Source: Halobacillus halophilus
Lineage (GTDB): Bacteria > Bacillota > Bacilli > Bacillales > Halobacillaceae
NCBI RefSeq assembly: GCF_020171985.1
Contig: NZ_JAIVAL010000014.1
Coordinates: 62,001 to 126,000 of the forward strand
Direction: 5' to 3'
Length of the DNA stretch: 64,000 bases
Below the pieces are notes generated by a model, which did no database searches, was not told the DNA's origin, and worked only from the letters and a program-made list of their open reading frames with translations. The stretch's first letter is position 1, and every line of letters starts with the position of its first letter. Position numbers and translations under genes: made by a program. Below are positions 62,658 to 64,000 of this stretch, piece by piece.

Positions 62658-62806
62658 ATGATCACTCCCCTTTGCCATTATATCTCAATTGGATACATAA
62701 ATGAATACAATTAATAGGCCGGACAGGCTCCCGGATGATTAGACAGGGTTAGTACCGGGTACATACTTCAGAGCATGAGATGCTATAATTTTGGAGGTGA
62801 ACGGAA

Positions 62807-63814
62807 GTGGAAAAAACAAATATTCAAGGTACTTCCATCAATGCAAGTCGTCTCGGATTAGGGACATGGGCGATCGGCGGCTGGATGTGGGGAGGAACGG
62901 ATGAAAAACAATCCATAGATACCATTCATACAGCGCTTGATCATGGAATTAATCTTATTGATACCGCTCCAGTATATGGTTTTGGACGCTCCGAGGAAAT
63001 TGTAGGAAAAGCCGTTCAGCAATATGACGGTAACCGAGAAGATATCGTCCTCGCTACTAAAGTAGGCATGGACTGGAACGACGACGCTGTTTTCAGAAAT
63101 GGAAGCAAAGAACGAATTCATAAAGAAGTGGAAGACTCCTTACAGCGCCTGCAGACAGACTACATTGATGTCTACCAGGTCCACTGGCCTGACCCAATTA
63201 CACCGATTCACGAAACGGCAGAAGCCCTGCACTACCTTCACAAGCAGGGAAAGATCAAAGCGATTGGTGTTAGTAACTTCTCACCAGAACAAATGGATAT
63301 ATTCAGGGAAGCAGCCCCAATTCATACGCTGCAGCCGCCATATAACTTATTTGAAAGAGAAATTGAAAAGGATATTCTTCCTTATGTACAGGAACACAAC
63401 ATGACTACGATTTCTTATGGTTCACTTTGCCGCGGACTTCTTTCAGGTAAAATGTCCTCTGACCGTGAATTTGAAGGCGATGATTTGAGAAACGAAGATC
63501 CTAAGTTTCAGAATCCAAGATTCAAGCAGTACTTAAACGCGGTTCAGGAATTGGATCAGCTGGCCCAGAACCGTTACGGTAAACGCGTACTCCACCTCGC
63601 TCTTCGCTGGGTACTTGATCAGCCAGGCTCCGGAGTCGCTTTAATGGGCGGCCGCCGTTCGGACCAGCTGGACCCTGTTAAAGAAGTGGAAAACTTCAGC
63701 ATTGATCAGGAAACGATGCAGGATATCGATGAAATCCTGAGCAAGCATATTAAAGATCCAGTAGGACCTGAATTTATGGCTCCACCTGACCGTCAGGAAT
63801 TAGGGCTTAAATAA
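62807..63814 (+). CDS. aldo/keto reductase
   Basis: A 335-aa AKR (YhdN/YdbC-like, AKR11-type). Catalytic tetrad in order: Asp in NLIDTAPVYGFGRSEE with Tyr, Lys in IVLATKVGMDW, His in VYQVHWPDP. NADPH loop ISYGSLCRGLLSGK. The start is GTG 62807, 9 nt behind GGAGGTG. Reduces aldehydes/ketones; substrate unknown. Divergent from the penicillin-acylase homologue. Confidence 0.92.
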   Translation: MEKTNIQGTSINASRLGLGTWAIGGWMWGGTDEKQSIDTIHTALDHGINLIDTAPVYGFGRSEEIVGKAVQQYDGNREDIVLATKVGMDWNDDAVFRNGSKERIHKEVEDSLQRLQTDYIDVYQVHWPDPITPIHETAEALHYLHKQGKIKAIGVSNFSPEQMDIFREAAPIHTLQPPYNLFEREIEKDILPYVQEHNMTTISYGSLCRGLLSGKMSSDREFEGDDLRNEDPKFQNPRFKQYLNAVQELDQLAQNRYGKRVLHLALRWVLDQPGSGVALMGGRRSDQLDPVKEVENFSIDQETMQDIDEILSKHIKDPVGPEFMAPPDRQELGLK

Positions 63815-63820
63815 ATTTCC

Positions 63821-63854
63821 CAAAACCGAGCTTGCCTGCCAAGCTCGGTTTTTC
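63821..63854 (+). terminator. terminator of the aldo/keto reductase gene
   Basis: Stem AAAACCGAGCTTG / CAAGCTCGGTTTT with T run. Confidence 0.9.
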
Positions 63855-63922
63855 TATGATGGCAGGGGAACCATTGTGATTCTCAATCGTATGTAAACTT
63901 GAAAAATAAAGGAGGTTCATCC

Positions 63923-64000
63923 ATGGACATTTTAATATGGGCTATTATTATCGTATGTTTTTTAGCCAGCTTTGCAAGTATTATTTTTCCGATCATACCT
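63923..64000 (+). CDS. DUF456 family membrane protein, partial
   Basis: The first 26 residues only, MDILIWAIIIVCFLASFASI then IFPIIP, a hydrophobic start typical of DUF456/YqgC-like proteins. AAAGGAGGT lies 6 nt ahead of ATG 63923. The rest is outside the window. Confidence 0.6.
   Translation, partial: MDILIWAIIIVCFLASFASIIFPIIP

Overview
This window looks like chromosome of a moderately halophilic, spore-forming, pigmented member of the Bacillaceae; Halobacillus or a close relative is my best guess. Reasons: GC content near 40-45%, strong GGAGG-type ribosome binding sites, short Firmicute proteins (Spo0E-like phosphatase, YjcZ, YvrJ, DUF1659/DUF2922, FbpB, YkuS, YkyB), and a C30 carotenoid cluster of the halobacilli/Planococcus type. 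No rRNA, tRNA, CRISPR array, transposase or phage gene is visible.

Layout. (1) From 1 to 17.3 kb the backbone follows, in inverted order, the Bacillus subtilis patA-ykuV neighbourhood: ykuU peroxiredoxin, ykuT mechanosensitive channel, ykuS-ykuR-dapH, cbpB (ykuL), fadH (ykuF), ykuE, ykyB, cheV, patA. Extra genes are interspersed (HlyC-type CBS protein, MFS pump, hemolysin III, Sco, AlkD, patatin). DapH, PatA and YkuR together are the three acetylated steps of diaminopimelate synthesis. (2) 17.3-20.9 kb holds a Spo0E-like phosphatase, signal peptidase I, a YvrJ/DUF2922/DUF1659 group and DoxX. (3) 21.0-29.1 kb is a carotenoid locus of two convergent operons: cruF-acyltransferase-glycosyltransferase-crtP-like on +, and CrtI-like desaturase-crtN-crtM on -. 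(4) 29.4-41.5 kb has a YjcZ peptide, KtrD-type potassium transporter, oxidoreductases, moaA-moeA, a run of very small ORFs (36.1-36.8 kb), an HD-domain protein, CorA and a GNAT enzyme. (5) 42.7-50.7 kb has Mn-dependent pyrophosphatase, an unlinked glutamine synthetase with a GlnR/TnrA box, RsgA, VanW and two Gfo/Idh dehydrogenases. (6) 50.9-64 kb has an ABC-2 exporter, nitroreductase, sirtuin, Na+/H+ antiporter, GapN, monooxygenase, DJ-1/PfpI protein, penicillin-acylase homologue, aldo/keto reductase and the start of a DUF456 gene.

The most unusual content is non-coding. Nine intergenic copies or remnants of one modular repeat family (about 90-730 bp) share near-identical inverted ends (core AAGACTCAGTTTCGAGAT). 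They carry interchangeable internal hairpin modules whose paired arms covary between copies. One copy separates yvrJ from its usual DUF1659/DUF2922 partners, one sits between the convergent carotenoid operons, and one lies inside a 3' UTR. Other points: an HD-domain gene that appears to start at AUC behind a near-perfect Shine-Dalgarno sequence, a tandem-terminator leader with mutually exclusive pairings, sigma-B-like promoters ahead of the carotenoid genes, and a glutamine synthetase lacking the feedback arginine. All names are from motif recognition and remembered synteny; nothing was searched.
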